This document shows, piece by piece, positions 27,346 through 35,652 of a stretch of DNA of 40,509 nucleotides. The DNA is from Streptomyces sp. NBS 14/10 (lineage in GTDB: Bacteria > Actinomycetota > Actinomycetes > Streptomycetales > Streptomycetaceae): the NCBI RefSeq assembly GCF_002224125.1, contig NZ_NCSM01000038.1, positions 20,753 to 61,261 of the forward strand. The letters run 5' to 3'. The notes below the pieces were generated by a model. That model was given only the letters and a program-made list of their open reading frames with translations, was not told the origin of the DNA and did no database searches. Positions within the stretch are counted from its first letter, which is position 1. Every line of letters begins with the position of its first letter. The position numbers and the translations under genes are program-made.

Positions 27346-27870
27346 TCAGTGCCCCAGAGCGGCCTTGGCGGCCACGATGACGAGACCGAGTAGCAGGTTG
27401 ACGACGCCCTCGCCGACCGCCATCCGGCGGGACGCGCCCGCGTTGATCGCGCCGAGGGTCGCCCAGGCCACCTGCTGGGCGATCGCGACGGCGAGCACCA
27501 GCCAGGCCGTGCCGGACAGGCCCAGGCCGAGCACCGGACTGAGCGCCGCCGCCACCGCAGGCAGCACCGCGGCCTCCACGACGGGCCACTCGCGCCGGGC
27601 CACGCTCCGCACCTCCCGGCGGCTGATCGGCCTGCCGACGATCCGTTCACCGGCTACGTGCGCGTACACGTGCGCTGCCCAGAAGACCACGCCCGTCACC
27701 AGCAGCAGCACGATCAGCTGAAGCCGCGGGAAGTCGCCGGCCGCACCGGCGGTGGCCACCACCGATGCCGCGAGCAGCGAACCATAGACCGCACCCGCAT
27801 AGTCCGTCCGACGAGTGCGGACCCGCTCCTTGGGCGCGGGTCGCCCCGCCGGGGCCGGAGAACTGCTCAT
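27346..27870 (-). CDS. Integral membrane protein of unknown function
   Basis: A 174-aa protein with a short Pro/Arg-rich cytoplasmic start (SSSPAPAGRPAPKERVRTRR) and about four to five membrane helices (for example LQLIVLLLVTGVVFWAAHVY, AWLVLAVAIAQQVAWATLGA). Between helices 2 and 3 lies a conserved-looking segment ERIVGRPISRREVRSVARRE. The ATG at 27870 is chosen because coding character starts there; the longer upstream frame is Arg/Pro-rich noise. No family name is offered. I see no gene in 27871-28165. Confidence 0.7.
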   Translation of the reverse strand: MSSSPAPAGRPAPKERVRTRRTDYAGAVYGSLLAASVVATAGAAGDFPRLQLIVLLLVTGVVFWAAHVYAHVAGERIVGRPISRREVRSVARREWPVVEAAVLPAVAAALSPVLGLGLSGTAWLVLAVAIAQQVAWATLGAINAGASRRMAVGEGVVNLLLGLVIVAAKAALGH

Positions 27871-28165
27871 CGACCCAACATAGGCGCCGGTACCGGATAC
27901 TCCGGTGAACGGCGCCATCCGCTCGGGCCGCGTCCGCGGACACTTGAGCACGTACACCGCGAGACAGTCCACGTCCCCTGCGCTTGCCTGACCGCGGAGG
28001 AGGAGGACGGGCCTGAGCCGGAAAGCGACGTCAGCGCAGTCCCTTGGAGTGGGGGCTGCGCTGTGCGAAGTGATGGAGCGGGATGGCGCCACTCCGCTGA
28101 ATGTCAGTGGAGCGCGGACGGATGCTGGGCGAGCGGCGTGACGGTGATGTCCACGTACGGGAAAA

Positions 28166-28909
28166 GTGGCAGTCCCCACAGGATCCGTCTACCTCGCCTC
28201 GGCGTCGCTCACCGCCCTGCTCGCCCTGGTCCTGTACCGGGTGCTGCCGCGCCACAGTGACGCTCCACCGACACCCCTGCGCTACGGACAGCTCCTGCGC
28301 TCCACGATCACCCTGTTCGCACGGGAACGACTGCTGCGGCTCCGGGCCCTGTTCGGCCTGCTGATCTTCGCCGCCTTCAGCACCCTGTGGAGCAGCGTCG
28401 CCCTGCCGCTCAGCGAGGCCCCGTACTTCCTGCCCCACAGCGCGATCGGGGCGCTGGGGCTGATCGGTGTCGCCGGCACCCTGGCCGCGACCGTGGCGGG
28501 CCGCCTCAACGACCGCGGACTCTCCCGGCGGACCACCGGCATCGCCCTGGCACTGCTCGCCGCCTCATGGTTGCCCCTGGCCTTCACCCGCAGCTCGCTC
28601 TGGGCCCTGGTCGTCGGGGTGATCCTCCTCGACCTCGCCGTGCAGGCGGTCCACGTCACCAACCAGACCCTGATCTACGCGCTGCACCCGGACGCGGGCA
28701 GCCGGCTGATCGGCGGATACATGGTCTTCTACTCGATCGGCAGCGCCACCGGCGCCATCGCCACGACCTCCCTCTACACAGTGGCCGGCTGGGGCGCCGT
28801 ATGCGCACTGGGCGCCGCGTTCAGCTGCCTCGGGCTCGCGCTGTGGGCGTTCACTCGACACAACACCCCGGACCCCGCCGCCAAGGTGACCTCTCCCAGC
28901 GAAGCCTGA
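28166..28909 (+). pseudogene. MFS transporter, C-terminal half only
   Basis: The 247 codons encode about seven hydrophobic segments, starting with VYLASASLTALLALVLYRVL and ending in VCALGAAFSCLGLALWAFTR. This corresponds to the last helix of the first half and the whole second half of a 12-helix major facilitator exporter (DHA1/EmrB-like proteins of about 400 residues). The N-terminal half, including the conserved loop 2-3 motif, is absent; upstream sequence is non-coding. It is almost certainly a remnant after deletion. I see nothing gene-like in 28910-29128. Confidence 0.75.
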
Positions 28910-29128
28910 GCGTTCTCGCCGAACGTCGAGTGACGGGCGCGCCACAGGTCAGAGGAGTGTGCGGCCCCTTCAGAGAGTGGCGACACAGTTGGCGCATGGT
29001 GCTGGAGCCGTAACGGCTGCCTCGTCACGGCGTTCGACACAACGCTCTGACCTGCGCGCCCAACCATCGGTGAGAAGAACTGCCGTCCCCGCCTGCGATG
29101 AGGAACGCTCAACCTTCACAGCGAGAGG

Positions 29129-29986
29129 TCACAACAGCGTGGCCGCGCCGGTCACGACCGCCGCTATTCCGGTGAGCAGCAGGATGATGATGAAACCGGT
29201 GCTCTCCTCGCCGGAGCGGCGGTCGGCTGCGAGGTCGGGCGTGAAGACAGCCGGGTCGGCGGGGGCATAGTGGATGGTGAGGTCGCGGTCGAGGGACAGA
29301 CCCGGGTCGGCGATGCCGTCGAGGCACAGGGCGGTGACGTGGGTGCCCTCGTGGGTGGTGAAGGCCACGACGGGAGCGTGGCTGACGATGTCGTCGCCCT
29401 CCGCGTCGGTGTAGACGTCCTTGGTGACGGCCACGACACGCGCCGGGACGGCGAGGGCCGAGGCCAGCAGGGCGTCGCGGGCGCGCGCCAGGCGGATGTC
29501 GGGGCTGACCGCCGCGAGGGCGGTCAGCAGGCTGCCGAAGCCGAGCAGCGCCCACGGATAGCCCCAGGCAACGGTCGCATGGATCACCAGCCCCACGAGC
29601 AGCAGGAAGACCGCGCAGTTCGGGCCGATCCGTCCGCTCTTCTCGCCCACGGTGTCCATCACGATGCGGAACCGGTGCGGCTGTCCGGGCGGGTAGCGCA
29701 CCTCAAGCTCCCGGCCCACCCAGGCTTCGCGGACCGCGTCACCGTGCTTGCCCGCGTTCGGCAGGGCGAACTCCTGCCCGGTGGCCGGGTCCTGGAAGGC
29801 GACCGTCACCGGTATCCCGCGCCTCTTGGAGTCGCCGTGGGCCGGCTGCTCCACCCGCACGATCCGCGCCGTCACCCATACCGCCCGCTGGGCCCGGGTC
29901 AGCCCGGCGAGGGAGAGCCCGTACCCGAGCAGCGCCAGCCCTGTGGGCACCACCCACCACAGACCCAGTACCTCATGACCGCGCAT
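29129..29986 (-). CDS. DUF3592-like membrane protein
   Basis: A 285-aa protein with two similar halves. Each has a soluble beta-rich segment: TARIVRVEQPAHGDSKRRG and VTVAFQDPATGQEFALP, then VPARVVAVTKDVYTDAEGDD and APVVAFTTHEGTHVTAL. These match the pattern of DUF3592 domains, flanked by membrane helices (FLLLVGLVIHATVAWGYPWA near the middle, FIIILLLTGIAAVVTGAAT at the end). The role of the family is unknown. It is the last gene of a minus-strand set starting at 31273, 8 bp after the 88-aa gene. Confidence 0.72.
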   Translation of the reverse strand: MRGHEVLGLWWVVPTGLALLGYGLSLAGLTRAQRAVWVTARIVRVEQPAHGDSKRRGIPVTVAFQDPATGQEFALPNAGKHGDAVREAWVGRELEVRYPPGQPHRFRIVMDTVGEKSGRIGPNCAVFLLLVGLVIHATVAWGYPWALLGFGSLLTALAAVSPDIRLARARDALLASALAVPARVVAVTKDVYTDAEGDDIVSHAPVVAFTTHEGTHVTALCLDGIADPGLSLDRDLTIHYAPADPAVFTPDLAADRRSGEESTGFIIILLLTGIAAVVTGAATLL

Positions 29987-29994
29987 CCGAATCC

Positions 29995-30261
29995 CTATCT
30001 CTCAGGCCGGCTTCGCGCCAGCCGGTCCGCCAGGGCCCGCAGGCCGTCGAGCCGGTGCGGGTCGTAGCCAAAGGAGTGGCATCCGCCCTGCCCCAGGACG
30101 ATCGTCAGCCAGGGGTGTCGGCCGTGGCTGAACTCCAGATGGGGTTCCTGCCAGATGTGGTAGCGGTGGGTGTCGGTGAGGCCGAACACCTCCAGCACCC
30201 GGCCGTCGAAGGTGAGCAGCACGGAATCGGTGGCGGGCGCTTCGTGTAACGGTGTCGTCAC
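29995..30261 (-). CDS. Small conserved-looking protein of unknown function
   Basis: 88 aa, soluble, with VLLTFDGRVLEVFGLTDTHR, then YHIWQEPHLEFSHGRHPWLT and a C-terminal helix (RLDGLRALADRLARS). The pattern suggests a small PH-like or beta-sandwich domain, but I do not recognise a family. Its start overlaps the stop of the preceding 141-aa gene by 4 bp, so the two are translationally coupled. Confidence 0.65.
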   Translation of the reverse strand: MTTPLHEAPATDSVLLTFDGRVLEVFGLTDTHRYHIWQEPHLEFSHGRHPWLTIVLGQGGCHSFGYDPHRLDGLRALADRLARSRPER

Positions 30262-30683
30262 GGCGTCACGCCGTCCCCGGCGTAGAGGTAGCCGCCGGGC
30301 CGGGCAGGGTCGGAGAGCAGCAGCACCTCGTCGCCAGTGCGGGGGATCCGCAGTTTGGAGACGATGCTTTGGAGGGCGATCCGCTCGGTGGTTCCGGACG
30401 GCTGGAGGACCAGGTCGACGACCGGGTCGAAGTTGACCAGTTTGCCGGTGTCGCTGATCGATACCACGACGGCGGATATGGTCGGTGCTCCCATGGCGAG
30501 CAGCTGCTGGACGCCGAGGCCGGAGCTGTACGCGCCGATCGACTGCTGCACCCTGGCGAAGTCCTCGCCGCCGAGGAACGCGCGCGTGATGCGGCCGTAG
30601 AAACCCTTGCCGCCGGCCACCTTGCCGACGATCTCGGCGGCCCGCTCTTCGCGGCTCTTGCGGCGCTTCCCGAAGATTCCCAT
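30258..30683 (-). CDS. Unknown 141-aa protein, coupled to its neighbours
   Basis: A soluble protein with a basic start (MGIFGKRRKSREERAAEIVG), a Gly-rich segment (GGKGFYGRITRAFLGGEDFA) and a beta-rich C-terminal half (ISAVVVSISDTGKLVNFDPV, VLLLSDPARPGGYLYAG). No known family recognised. It sits between the frameshifted gene at 30718-31273 and the 88-aa gene and shares a 4-bp overlap with the latter, so all are probably one transcript. GGGATAACC upstream of the start is a modest ribosome-binding site. Confidence 0.68.
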   Translation of the reverse strand: MGIFGKRRKSREERAAEIVGKVAGGKGFYGRITRAFLGGEDFARVQQSIGAYSSGLGVQQLLAMGAPTISAVVVSISDTGKLVNFDPVVDLVLQPSGTTERIALQSIVSKLRIPRTGDEVLLLSDPARPGGYLYAGDGVTP

Positions 30684-30717
30684 AACGGTTATCCCTTCTG
30701 TTGATGTCCGGCGCGAT

Positions 30718-31273
30718 TCAGGTACGGAGGTTTGGCGGGCAGCCGGGGACGACCTCGTTCCCGGCGTCCGGCAGGGACGAGACCGTGACGAGCGGTCGGC
30801 TCTGGAGACAGCCGATCAGGCGGGCGGGGAAGAGCCGTTGGACGGCTACCTCGTACGCCTCGTACGACGATCCGCCGGGGCGGCTGACGAGGAGCGAGAC
30901 CGGCAGCTCGGGGTTGCCGTCGGGGATCCGTCCGGTCGGACGGACGGAGGCGATCGCGGCCGCGGCCCGCAGGCCGTGGGCGGCGATGTCGAGATCGCGA
31001 CGGTTGCTGAGCCCCCGTCGGCCCGCACCTCGTCGTGCACGGCCGACAAACACGTCCCGGTCGGTGCCGTGCAGAGGTCGAGTGCGACCTGCCCGGTGCG
31101 CCCGTCCGGTACCGCACCGGCGGAACGGCACCGGGTACGACGGCGGCCAGTTCGATAAGGCGGCCGACCACGGACTGGCGTGCCCGGCAGCGGTTGAGTG
31201 AAGCCGAGGCGTACTGGCCGAGCGCGCCGGACAGACCCGCGGGCAGTATCGCCCGGTTGATCGTCTTGGCCAT
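30718..31273 (-). pseudogene. Unknown gene with two one-base frameshifts
   Basis: Frame 1 starts at 31273 with GAGGAGGGG upstream and reads MAKTINRAILPAGLSGALGQ, then VVGRLIELAAVVPGAVPPVR. Near 31105 a base is missing and frame 2 gives GQVALDLCTAPTGTCLSAVH, then DEVRADGGSATVAIS. Near 30985 another base is missing and frame 3 gives DLDIAAHGLRAAAAIASVRP, then EAYEVAVQRLFPARLIGCLQ and a stop at 30718. Joined, it is a smooth protein of about 185 residues with high coding bias throughout. Function unknown. Both shifts fall in G/C-rich runs, so sequencing error is a serious alternative. It is divergent from the CHAT operon, with 109 bp between starts. Confidence 0.6.
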
Positions 31274-31370
31274 GGATCCCCTCCTCGCCGTCGGCCCTGC
31301 CTGACGGTGTGGACGGTAGGCGGCCGGGTGCGCCTACCGATCCCAGGTTTCCTGCCGTTCCCGGACGACG

Positions 31371-31376
31371 TAATCT
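31371..31376 (+). promoter_or_regulatory. -10 element of a probably leaderless promoter
   Basis: TAATCT at 31371-31376 is close to the TANNNT consensus and its end lies 6 bp before the ATG at 31383. Transcription would begin at or next to the A of the start codon. No Shine-Dalgarno sequence is present there. Leaderless messengers are common in actinomycetes. A clear -35 box is not visible (TTTCCTG lies near the expected place). Confidence 0.5.
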
Positions 31377-31382
31377 CGTGGC

Positions 31383-32753
31383 ATGCCGCCCTCGAGCCAG
31401 CCGACCGGCGAGCGCCGCCCGCGCGCCATGGTCATCGACAGAGCCTGGCGCGGCCTTGGGCCGGGGCTGGAATCACTGAGCGGCCCCGGTGGCGCGCCGT
31501 TGACCCGGACGGTCAAGCTGATCGTGCTGCCACTGATCGTCAGGCCGGTGCTGCATCCGGAACTCGCGGCCGATTTCCTCACATCGCGGGAGGCCGCGCG
31601 CATCGACGCGCTGATCCGGGAGTCGCGTGCGCGTCTTGAGGCGACGGCACAGTGGTTCACGCTGCTCAAGAAGAGTCGCCGGGCTCTGGGCATCGTGGCG
31701 GGCAACCCCCAGGATCTTTACTTCCAGCGCTGCTTCGAGCTGGCCACCGAACACGGAGCGCCCTCGGCCGGTGCGGACGCGGTGGCCAGGGCCGTACTTG
31801 CGGACATCGCGGGCGCGGCCGGCGAACGCACGGTGGAGGCGTTGAAGGACCACCTGGCGGACGCCGCCCGGCGCTCCCGGCTCGACGGGGAGCTGGCCAC
31901 CGCGTGGGAGAACCGCCGGCAGGCCCCGGCCGCCGACGCGGCCGCGGCAGCCGCGTTGGCGGCCGAGGTCCTGGAAGCCTGTGGCGCGCCGGGTCCGGCG
32001 AGGAATTTCCCGCAATACACGTCCATGGTCAAGGACGGATACGGAAGCCTGCTCGGCCAGGCCCTGTGGGCGGACACGAGCGGTGTCTGGGGGCGCGACG
32101 ATCTGCCGACGCATCTGGGGCTGACCGCGCGGCAGGTGCCGCCGCGTCCGGAGGTCGGCCGGGGCGCCTCGACCGCCACGCTTCCTGCGCCGCTCGACCG
32201 CACGCTCTTCGAGCGGCTCTTCGTCGTGCTGCAATCGTCGGCCCGGCGCGAGGAACTGCCGATGGTGCCGGAACTTGTCCGACGGGAGATCGGCCGTAGT
32301 TGCGCTCCGCTCGGCCTGCACGACGAGAGCCTGCGCGTCGCCGCGGTCCTCGGCGGCCGGCTCGCGGTCGGGCTCGACCCGCTGGGCAGCGGTGTCTCCG
32401 TGCTGGGGCGGACAGCGGCGCATCGCGCCGTCAACAGCCGCTGGCAACGGGAGGCTTCGGCACTTCGCGCCCGCAGAATGACGGTTTCTCCCCACCCCGA
32501 CCCGGACGGCGGCGTGCTGGACGCACTCGCCCAGGACCTCCGCACCCCATGGACCGCCTATATGCGGCGGCTCTGGGTGCGGCTGCACGGGCGGGATGTC
32601 CGCGAGGCACCGTTGGACGACATCGTGTCGGCCTGGGCAGTGCTCGAGGGGGTCGCCCGCTCAGTGATGATGGACCACCGTGCCAGGGTCCGGTCGGCAC
32701 TTCGCACGCTGTCGACGACCGCCGCGGATGCGGCCGAGCCGAGGAGCGCGTGA
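31383..32753 (+). CDS. Unknown helical protein, first gene of the CHAT/TPR operon
   Basis: A 456-aa soluble, mostly alpha-helical protein. Recognisable stretches include RTVKLIVLPLIVRPVLHPEL, DALIRESRARLEATAQWFTL, NPQDLYFQRCFELATEHGAP and an Ala-rich linker (PAADAAAAAALAAEVLEACG). The second half has LFERLFVVLQSSARREELPM and a final helical region. I do not recognise a family; its position before TPR and CHAT genes makes it a candidate adaptor or effector of a conflict system such as the one named CATRA (CASPASE and TPR Repeat-Associated). The start ATG is likely leaderless; an internal ATG at 31428 is possible. Its stop overlaps the next start (TGATG). Confidence 0.75.
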   Translation: MPPSSQPTGERRPRAMVIDRAWRGLGPGLESLSGPGGAPLTRTVKLIVLPLIVRPVLHPELAADFLTSREAARIDALIRESRARLEATAQWFTLLKKSRRALGIVAGNPQDLYFQRCFELATEHGAPSAGADAVARAVLADIAGAAGERTVEALKDHLADAARRSRLDGELATAWENRRQAPAADAAAAAALAAEVLEACGAPGPARNFPQYTSMVKDGYGSLLGQALWADTSGVWGRDDLPTHLGLTARQVPPRPEVGRGASTATLPAPLDRTLFERLFVVLQSSARREELPMVPELVRREIGRSCAPLGLHDESLRVAAVLGGRLAVGLDPLGSGVSVLGRTAAHRAVNSRWQREASALRARRMTVSPHPDPDGGVLDALAQDLRTPWTAYMRRLWVRLHGRDVREAPLDDIVSAWAVLEGVARSVMMDHRARVRSALRTLSTTAADAAEPRSA

Positions 32754-33985
32754 TGACGGAGGCCGATGTGGACGTCCATGTGGCTCAGGACGGCACGATC
32801 CGGGTCGCCGCCGGCCCCCTCGGCCCCGTCTTCACCCGGGCCGTTCTCGACGTCGCGGGCGCGGTTCTGGCCTGGCCTGTCCTCGGCGATCCGAGCTTGC
32901 CGGTGGCGGAGGTCCATGACGCGGGGCGGGCGCAGCAGTGGCTGTGGGCGGTCTACGGCGAGCGCACCGCTGCCGCCGTGCATGCCTGCGCGGCGGGGGA
33001 GCCGGTCGGCGTACGGGTGAGGGCGGACATGACCGCTCTCGCGGGCAGCGTCGCCCGGCTCGGCTTCGGACACTGGGCGTTCCGGTGGTGGCCAGCGTCG
33101 CACTTGGACGGGATCCCGGCGCTCCAACCGGACGTGCTCGGCCTGGAGCTGGCCGCGCTCACCCACCGGTGCCAGCAGTTGTTCGACGACTTCGGCGATC
33201 AACCCGATGACTGCGTGGCCGAACTGATCGAGGAGCATCAGGCGGCGCTCGACCCGCTGATCCAGTGGTGGCGCGCGACATCGCAGCCGGCGGATACCGC
33301 GCGCCACCTGGAGAGCGTTCTGCGGCTGATCGACGAAGCGGCGGACAGCGCCGGGCTGGACGGGCAGGCTCTGCGTCGCCTCCGGTCGTCCCTGGACCAG
33401 CGCCGTCCGGTTGGCATGCCGGTCGACCTCGGCGCGCTGTTCGCACGGCACGGCGACTACGCCCTCGCGGCAGGCGATCCGATCGTCGCGGGCGGCCGGG
33501 TGATTGCGCGGGGCTCGGGGACCAACGACTGGCGCCGCTACCCGCCCGGCTTCGTCGACGCGGCCGAGAACGCGGTGTCCTGGACCGCTCGTGCGCTTGG
33601 CGCGCGACGGCAGATCGAGGTCGAGGTCGTCGCGGACGTCGCGGCACCCGCCGCCGGTGTGCCCCTCGTCGCGGAGGTCCGCGTGGACGGTGGCCAGGCG
33701 AACCGGGTGCCCCTCTCCCGGCGGGACGACATGTGGACCGGCCGGGCGGACCTGGACGTACCGGCTGCGGCGATGCCGCCGCGTATCGAGGTCGGTGTCC
33801 TGCTGCCCGGCTTCGACCCGGGCCCCGGCGCCTTTGACGAAGTCGAAGGCCGCGCCGACCGCGACGCGATCCGTGACTTGGCCCGGCGGCGGCTGGCGGC
33901 CGTGGCACAGCCTCTGCCGCATGATGCGTTCGCGGGGCCGTTCCTTGCCGAGATCGCCGCCGCTTCCACCGATGAGGATTTCTAG
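32753..33985 (+). CDS. Unknown protein, second gene of the CHAT/TPR operon
   Basis: A 410-aa protein whose ATG overlaps the preceding stop (TGATG), the mark of coupled translation; a GTG one codon earlier is equally possible. The N-terminal part is alpha/beta (TIRVAAGPLGPVFTRAVLDV), the middle helical and acidic (LTHRCQQLFDDFGDQPDDCV), and the C-terminal third beta-rich (IEVEVVADVAAPAAGVPLVA, then PPRIEVGVLLPGFDPGPGAF). It may contain an Ig-like or C2-like domain near residues 270-370. No membrane helices or catalytic motifs were recognised. It probably acts with the TPR and CHAT proteins. Confidence 0.75.
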   Translation: MTEADVDVHVAQDGTIRVAAGPLGPVFTRAVLDVAGAVLAWPVLGDPSLPVAEVHDAGRAQQWLWAVYGERTAAAVHACAAGEPVGVRVRADMTALAGSVARLGFGHWAFRWWPASHLDGIPALQPDVLGLELAALTHRCQQLFDDFGDQPDDCVAELIEEHQAALDPLIQWWRATSQPADTARHLESVLRLIDEAADSAGLDGQALRRLRSSLDQRRPVGMPVDLGALFARHGDYALAAGDPIVAGGRVIARGSGTNDWRRYPPGFVDAAENAVSWTARALGARRQIEVEVVADVAAPAAGVPLVAEVRVDGGQANRVPLSRRDDMWTGRADLDVPAAAMPPRIEVGVLLPGFDPGPGAFDEVEGRADRDAIRDLARRRLAAVAQPLPHDAFAGPFLAEIAAASTDEDF

Positions 33986-33988
33986 CGG

Positions 33989-35641
33989 ATGCCGGACGAG
34001 GAGGCGGTGGTTCCGCTGTACGGAGAGCCGTTCGACAGCGGCCTCGCCCTGGCCGAGCGCCATCAGCTGACCCCGGATCTTGCCGCCGCGCGCACCGTCT
34101 ACGAGGAGTTGCTCACCGCGGCCGAGTCCATCGAGGACTCTCCCGACGTGCGATTCCTGCGGGCGCACCTGCTGTCCAACATCGGGACGGTCCAGCTCAC
34201 CGCCACGGACCTGGCCGGGGCGGCAGCCGTCATCGAGCGGGCCCTCGGCCTGCTGCGCGGCATCGAGTCCGTGCCGATGGGACCGCTCGGCCGGCAACTG
34301 TGGCTGGAAGTCCTGCTGAAGACGCTGCTCGGCAAGGCCGACCTGCTGCGCAGGACCGGGCGTCTGGACGAGTCGCTGGCATGTCTCGACGAGGCGGCGG
34401 CCCGGCTGCCTGAGTTCGACGATCCCGAGGGCATGCGCACCGCCGAAGTCGGCCTGAACCGGGTGCATCTGCTGATGGAACGGGGAGAGTGGGGCGCGGC
34501 CGAAGAACAGGCCTCGGCGATGCTGCCCACCACGCCCCCGACCGTTGTGCCGACCACGCCGCGGCTGCTGACCAGCCTCGGGCTCATCTGTGCCTCGACC
34601 GGACGGTTCGACCTCGCCGAGGACTACTTCGCCCGCGCGGAGGACGGCTTCCGGGCTGCGGGCGATATCGGTGAACAGCAGCAGTTGATCGCACACCGGG
34701 CATACGCCGCGATGCGCCGGGGTGACCTCGACCGCGCGGAGCGGCTGTACGACGAGGCGTCCGCGATCTTCGAACGACAGCGGCAGTTCGGCGACCTGGC
34801 GGTCTGCGAACAGGCCCGTGCCTTTCTCACCGGCCTGCGTGGCGAGGCCACCGGCGCCGACGCCCTGATGACATCGAGCCTGGCCCGCTTCGAGCGGCTC
34901 GGTGCCGAGATCGCCGCCGCCGACACCGTGCTGCTCGCCGCCCAACAGGCTTACCGCCGCGGCGACATCACGGAGATGAAACGCCTGGTCCAGGGAGCGC
35001 GGGATGTGTACGAGGCGCGGGGGGTGTACGAGCGGTGCGCACAGGTGGATCTGATGCTCGCGGAGACCCTTGAGGACAACCTGAACCGGACGGACCACGG
35101 AGACCACGAGAAGGCGTCCATCAGTACCGCGCTCTCCCTCGCTCTGCCCGCCGCACTGGCCCTGGAGGCGGCGCGCTACGACTTCGTCACGGCCCACGCG
35201 CGCAGCCAGTGGCTGGAACTGGCGGATGACGCCATGCGGCTGGTCTTCCGCCTCGCCGTACGCCGTCAGGATCAGGGACTGCTCTTCGAACTGGTGGAAC
35301 ACCGCTGCGCGGGCGCCTCGCTGGCGCTGAACCGTACGCCGCCGTCGGCGCGGCGTGCCCTGTCCTCGGTGGCCTCCGGGTCCTCCGAGGACGCGGCGAC
35401 GGTCTTCCCGAGTGCCGCCATGAAGGCGTACGGGCACATCGGCGGCCCGATGATGCTCGGGGGTGTGGCGGCGGAGGCCGCCGCCTCCGTCGGCCTGCGC
35501 GTCGCGCCGCCGCCCAAGGTGCGGATGTCGCCGGAATCCGGCCGCACCGCGCTGCAGGAGTACATCGCGGCGGCCGAATTCCGCTATCGCCGACGGATCG
35601 TGAGCGAGGAAGAGGTGCCGTTCTGGTCGCCGACGACCTGA
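33989..35641 (+). CDS. TPR-repeat protein of the CHAT operon
   Basis: A 550-aa protein built of tetratricopeptide-like helix pairs from about residue 25 to 400. Examples are LLGKADLLRRTGRLDESLAC, LGLICASTGRFDLAEDYFAR and HRAYAAMRRGDLDRAERLYD, each with the small/aromatic spacing of TPRs. The C-terminal 130 residues are more variable and Ala/Ser-rich. In CHAT systems the TPR scaffold commonly senses a trigger or holds the protease inactive. It begins 3 bp after the previous stop and ends 12 bp before the CHAT start, so the gene order is tightly kept. No enzymatic motif is visible. Confidence 0.85.
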   Translation: MPDEEAVVPLYGEPFDSGLALAERHQLTPDLAAARTVYEELLTAAESIEDSPDVRFLRAHLLSNIGTVQLTATDLAGAAAVIERALGLLRGIESVPMGPLGRQLWLEVLLKTLLGKADLLRRTGRLDESLACLDEAAARLPEFDDPEGMRTAEVGLNRVHLLMERGEWGAAEEQASAMLPTTPPTVVPTTPRLLTSLGLICASTGRFDLAEDYFARAEDGFRAAGDIGEQQQLIAHRAYAAMRRGDLDRAERLYDEASAIFERQRQFGDLAVCEQARAFLTGLRGEATGADALMTSSLARFERLGAEIAAADTVLLAAQQAYRRGDITEMKRLVQGARDVYEARGVYERCAQVDLMLAETLEDNLNRTDHGDHEKASISTALSLALPAALALEAARYDFVTAHARSQWLELADDAMRLVFRLAVRRQDQGLLFELVEHRCAGASLALNRTPPSARRALSSVASGSSEDAATVFPSAAMKAYGHIGGPMMLGGVAAEAAASVGLRVAPPPKVRMSPESGRTALQEYIAAAEFRYRRRIVSEEEVPFWSPTT

Positions 35642-35652
35642 CAAACCGCCCG

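Noticed and set aside
32558..35644. 1028-codon open frame opposite the CHAT/TPR operon
   Set aside because: Low-complexity Arg/Gly/Val translation running antiparallel to three well-supported coupled genes.
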